A stretch of DNA of 64,000 bases from Nesterenkonia haasae (GTDB lineage: Bacteria > Actinomycetota > Actinomycetes > Actinomycetales > Micrococcaceae): NCBI RefSeq assembly GCF_010119385.1, contig NZ_VFIE01000020.1, forward strand, positions 122,939-186,938, in the 5' to 3' direction. Below, piece after piece: positions 62,467 to 64,000 of this stretch. Within the stretch, counting starts at the first letter, position 1. The number at the start of each line of letters is the position of its first letter. The notes below the pieces were generated by a model. It did no database searches, was not told the DNA's origin, and worked only from the letters and a program-made list of their open reading frames with translations. A program made the translations under genes and the position numbers.

Positions 62467-63204
62467 ATGGCCAACTCAGCCTCCGGCGAAGCCGTCCTCG
62501 AACGTGCCCTGCGTCTGCTGGAGGCTGTGGAGACTCTGTCTTCGCCCACAGTGGCGGGCCTGGTATCGGCTGCGGGGCTTCCAAGAACAACGGGGTACCG
62601 CCTGGTGAGTTCCCTGCGCGAACTCGGACTCATCACTATTTCCTCAGAGGGTGAGGTCTCCGTCGGAACAAGGTTGTGGGAACTGGCTCAGCAAGCTCCC
62701 ATTAGTCGCACGCTCCGGGCGGCAGCGCTGCCTTTCATGCAGGACGTTAACTCCGTAGTTCAACAGACCACACAGCTGTCGGTCCTCACCCAGGAGGGTG
62801 TGCTGATCGTTGAGCGCCTCTCCCGTCATGGCGCAGTGGCCAACCCGGCGGAGGTAGCCGACACGATGCCCGCGCACCTGACGTCAATGGGCCATGTTCT
62901 GCTGGCCTTCTCGGATCCAGAAGTGGTCGAGGCATGGCACCAGAGCCAACCTCAAGACCCAATCGCTGAACGGCCGCAGCTGAGCCGTGAGCTGACAGAT
63001 GTCCGGTCCCGGGGTCACTCAGTTCTCAAAGGGCTCATTAACGAGGAGACGGCAGGTCTTTCGGTACCGATTCTCGGCCCACGGCTCACTACGATTGCAG
63101 CGCTGACTGTGGTGGTTCCTCGCGATTCGCCCGACCTTCTGCAGTTTCTCGCCGCCCTGCAGACCGCCGCCCGGGGTATCGGCAGGGCACTTCGAGATAA
63201 GTGA
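62467..63204 (+). CDS. IclR family transcriptional regulator (PcaR-like position)
   Basis: 245 residues. The winged helix is at about residues 6-65 (SPTVAGLVSAAGLPRTTGYRLVSSLRELGLI). The effector domain follows, with LIVERLSRHGAVANPAEVADTMPAHLTSMGHVLLAFS covering about residues 116-152. It is divergent from the other IclR gene and lies 155 bp upstream of pcaH, which suggests control of the protocatechuate genes that start there. The two IclR proteins are related but far from identical. Confidence 0.9.
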   Translation: MANSASGEAVLERALRLLEAVETLSSPTVAGLVSAAGLPRTTGYRLVSSLRELGLITISSEGEVSVGTRLWELAQQAPISRTLRAAALPFMQDVNSVVQQTTQLSVLTQEGVLIVERLSRHGAVANPAEVADTMPAHLTSMGHVLLAFSDPEVVEAWHQSQPQDPIAERPQLSRELTDVRSRGHSVLKGLINEETAGLSVPILGPRLTTIAALTVVVPRDSPDLLQFLAALQTAARGIGRALRDK

Positions 63205-63298
63205 GCCTCCTAGGCAACCCTCGCACCACTGGCCTTGCTTTTCGCCGTCCCATTGAATGGAACAGTGGTGGACCTTGGGCGCTGAAAGACACAGACTG

Positions 63299-63314
63299 TG
63301 TGAGCAACATCTCA
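63299..63314. promoter_or_regulatory. Weak CRP-like site before pcaH
   Basis: TGTGA-GCAACA-TCTCA: one half site is perfect and the other has one mismatch. It lies 46 bp upstream of the pcaH start. Confidence 0.3.
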
Positions 63315-63359
63315 TTGGCGGCGACGTAGCACGCCGCGCCATCGTTAAGGAGTGAACCA

Positions 63360-64000
63360 TTGGGTCAGATGAACACCAACCCGGATGCGGCCGTAGCCTC
63401 CCAGGAGGAAATCAGCGCCGAAATCTCCGCCCTGCACCAGGAGTATGAACGCTCCAAGTCTCAGGGGGGAGCCGAGGAGACCAATGTGCGGCTGAATTTT
63501 CCTCCCTACCGCAGTTCACTGCTCCGCCACCCCACTAAGTCCCTGCACCATGCTGACCCGGAAGAGATCGAGCTGCACAGTCCCGCCTTTGGGGACCGGG
63601 ATGTCTCTCCGCTGGAGGCGGACCTGACGATCCAACATGGCGGGGAGCCGATCGGAGAGCGGATTGTCGTCGTCGGGCGAGTGATCGACGCTGACGGGCA
63701 TCCCGTGCCTCACCAATTGGTGGAGGTGTGGCAGGCCAACGCCGCTGGGCGTTATATCCATAAGCGGGATCAGCACCCGGCGCCCATAGACCCCAACTTC
63801 ACTGGTGTCGGCCGCATCCTCACCAACGCCAACGGTGAATACTCTTTCACCACCATCAAGCCGGCGCCCTACCCGTGGAAGAATCACCACAATGCGTGGC
63901 GTTCGGCCCACATACACTTCTCACTGTTCGGTACCGCGTTCACCCAGCGGATCGTGACACAAATGTACTTTCCTGGCGATCCGCTGTTCGACCTTGATCC
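63360..64000 (+). CDS. pcaH: Protocatechuate 3,4-dioxygenase beta subunit (3' end outside window)
   Basis: 213 codons are visible from a TTG at 63360, chosen because TAAGGAG lies 7 bp upstream; ATG 63369 is too far from it. The Fe(III) ligands of intradiol dioxygenases are seen: a Tyr in GRYIHKRDQHPAPIDPN, a second Tyr in PAPYPWKNHHNAW, and the two His of SAHIHFSLFG. The R..DQHPAPIDPNF segment is the PcaH beta-subunit signature. With PcaG, expected just outside the window, it opens protocatechuate between the hydroxyls, giving 3-carboxy-cis,cis-muconate. It uses the product of PobA. Confidence 0.93.
   Translation, partial: MGQMNTNPDAAVASQEEISAEISALHQEYERSKSQGGAEETNVRLNFPPYRSSLLRHPTKSLHHADPEEIELHSPAFGDRDVSPLEADLTIQHGGEPIGERIVVVGRVIDADGHPVPHQLVEVWQANAAGRYIHKRDQHPAPIDPNFTGVGRILTNANGEYSFTTIKPAPYPWKNHHNAWRSAHIHFSLFGTAFTQRIVTQMYFPGDPLFDLD

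Overview
The window is a dense catabolic region from a moderately GC-rich bacterium, most likely an actinomycete. Pointers to this are the GTG/TTG starts, the ATGA/GTGA stop-start overlaps, the pobA/IclR/pcaH arrangement and recurrent CRP/GlxR-like sites; a Micrococcales genus such as Brevibacterium is only a guess. I see no rRNA, tRNA, CRISPR array, transposase or phage gene. Almost every gene fits uptake and breakdown of methoxylated or hydroxylated aromatic acids of the kind released from lignin.

Left part (1-13.1 kb): a partial fumarylacetoacetate-hydrolase-family gene. Next comes a leftward operon for the lower gallate/protocatechuate meta pathway: 4-oxalomesaconate hydratase (galB-like), 4-carboxy-4-hydroxy-2-oxoadipate aldolase, 4-oxalomesaconate tautomerase (galD-like), a VOC-fold extradiol dioxygenase and a double SnoaL protein. 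It is followed by a LigM-type tetrahydrofolate-dependent aryl O-demethylase (LigM1), an operon of ThDP enzyme, butanediol-type dehydrogenase and malate/lactate-type dehydrogenase, a divergent second demethylase (LigM2) and an EthD-like protein.

Middle (13.5-39.7 kb): a rightward TRAP-transporter operon linked to aldehyde dehydrogenase, FAH hydrolase, SnoaL, a second VOC extradiol dioxygenase and a carboxymuconolactone-decarboxylase-like protein. AraC and LysR regulators and a PcaC-like/beta-hydroxyacid dehydrogenase pair follow. A leftward operon combines an iron-type ABC importer with a CocE-type hydrolase, an LLM flavin monooxygenase and an unusual flavin reductase fused to a GntR/FCD regulator. 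A GMC oxidoreductase, aldehyde dehydrogenase and MarR regulator come next, then a histidine kinase/response regulator pair.

C1 island (39.8-46.5 kb): metF, purU, folD, a third LigM (LigM3), folE and pabB lie in one direction. Together they form a plausible circuit: O-demethylases load methyl groups on tetrahydrofolate (THF), MetF/FolD/PurU oxidise and discharge them as formate, and FolE/PabB feed new folate synthesis. This is the most striking system in the window.

Right part (46.5-64 kb): a leftward Dpp/Opp-type ABC operon with SnoaL and aldehyde dehydrogenase, whose dppC-like gene is frameshifted in an 8-G run. A LysR regulator follows, then a Rieske-type electron-transfer set (reductase and Rieske ferredoxin) interleaved with two amidohydrolases, one of which has lost its active-site residues, and an esterase. 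The window closes with pobA, two divergent IclR regulators and the start of pcaH, i.e. the 4-hydroxybenzoate to protocatechuate 3,4-cleavage branch.

At least eleven promoter regions carry a TGTGA-N6-TCACA-like palindrome, which suggests shared carbon-catabolite control.
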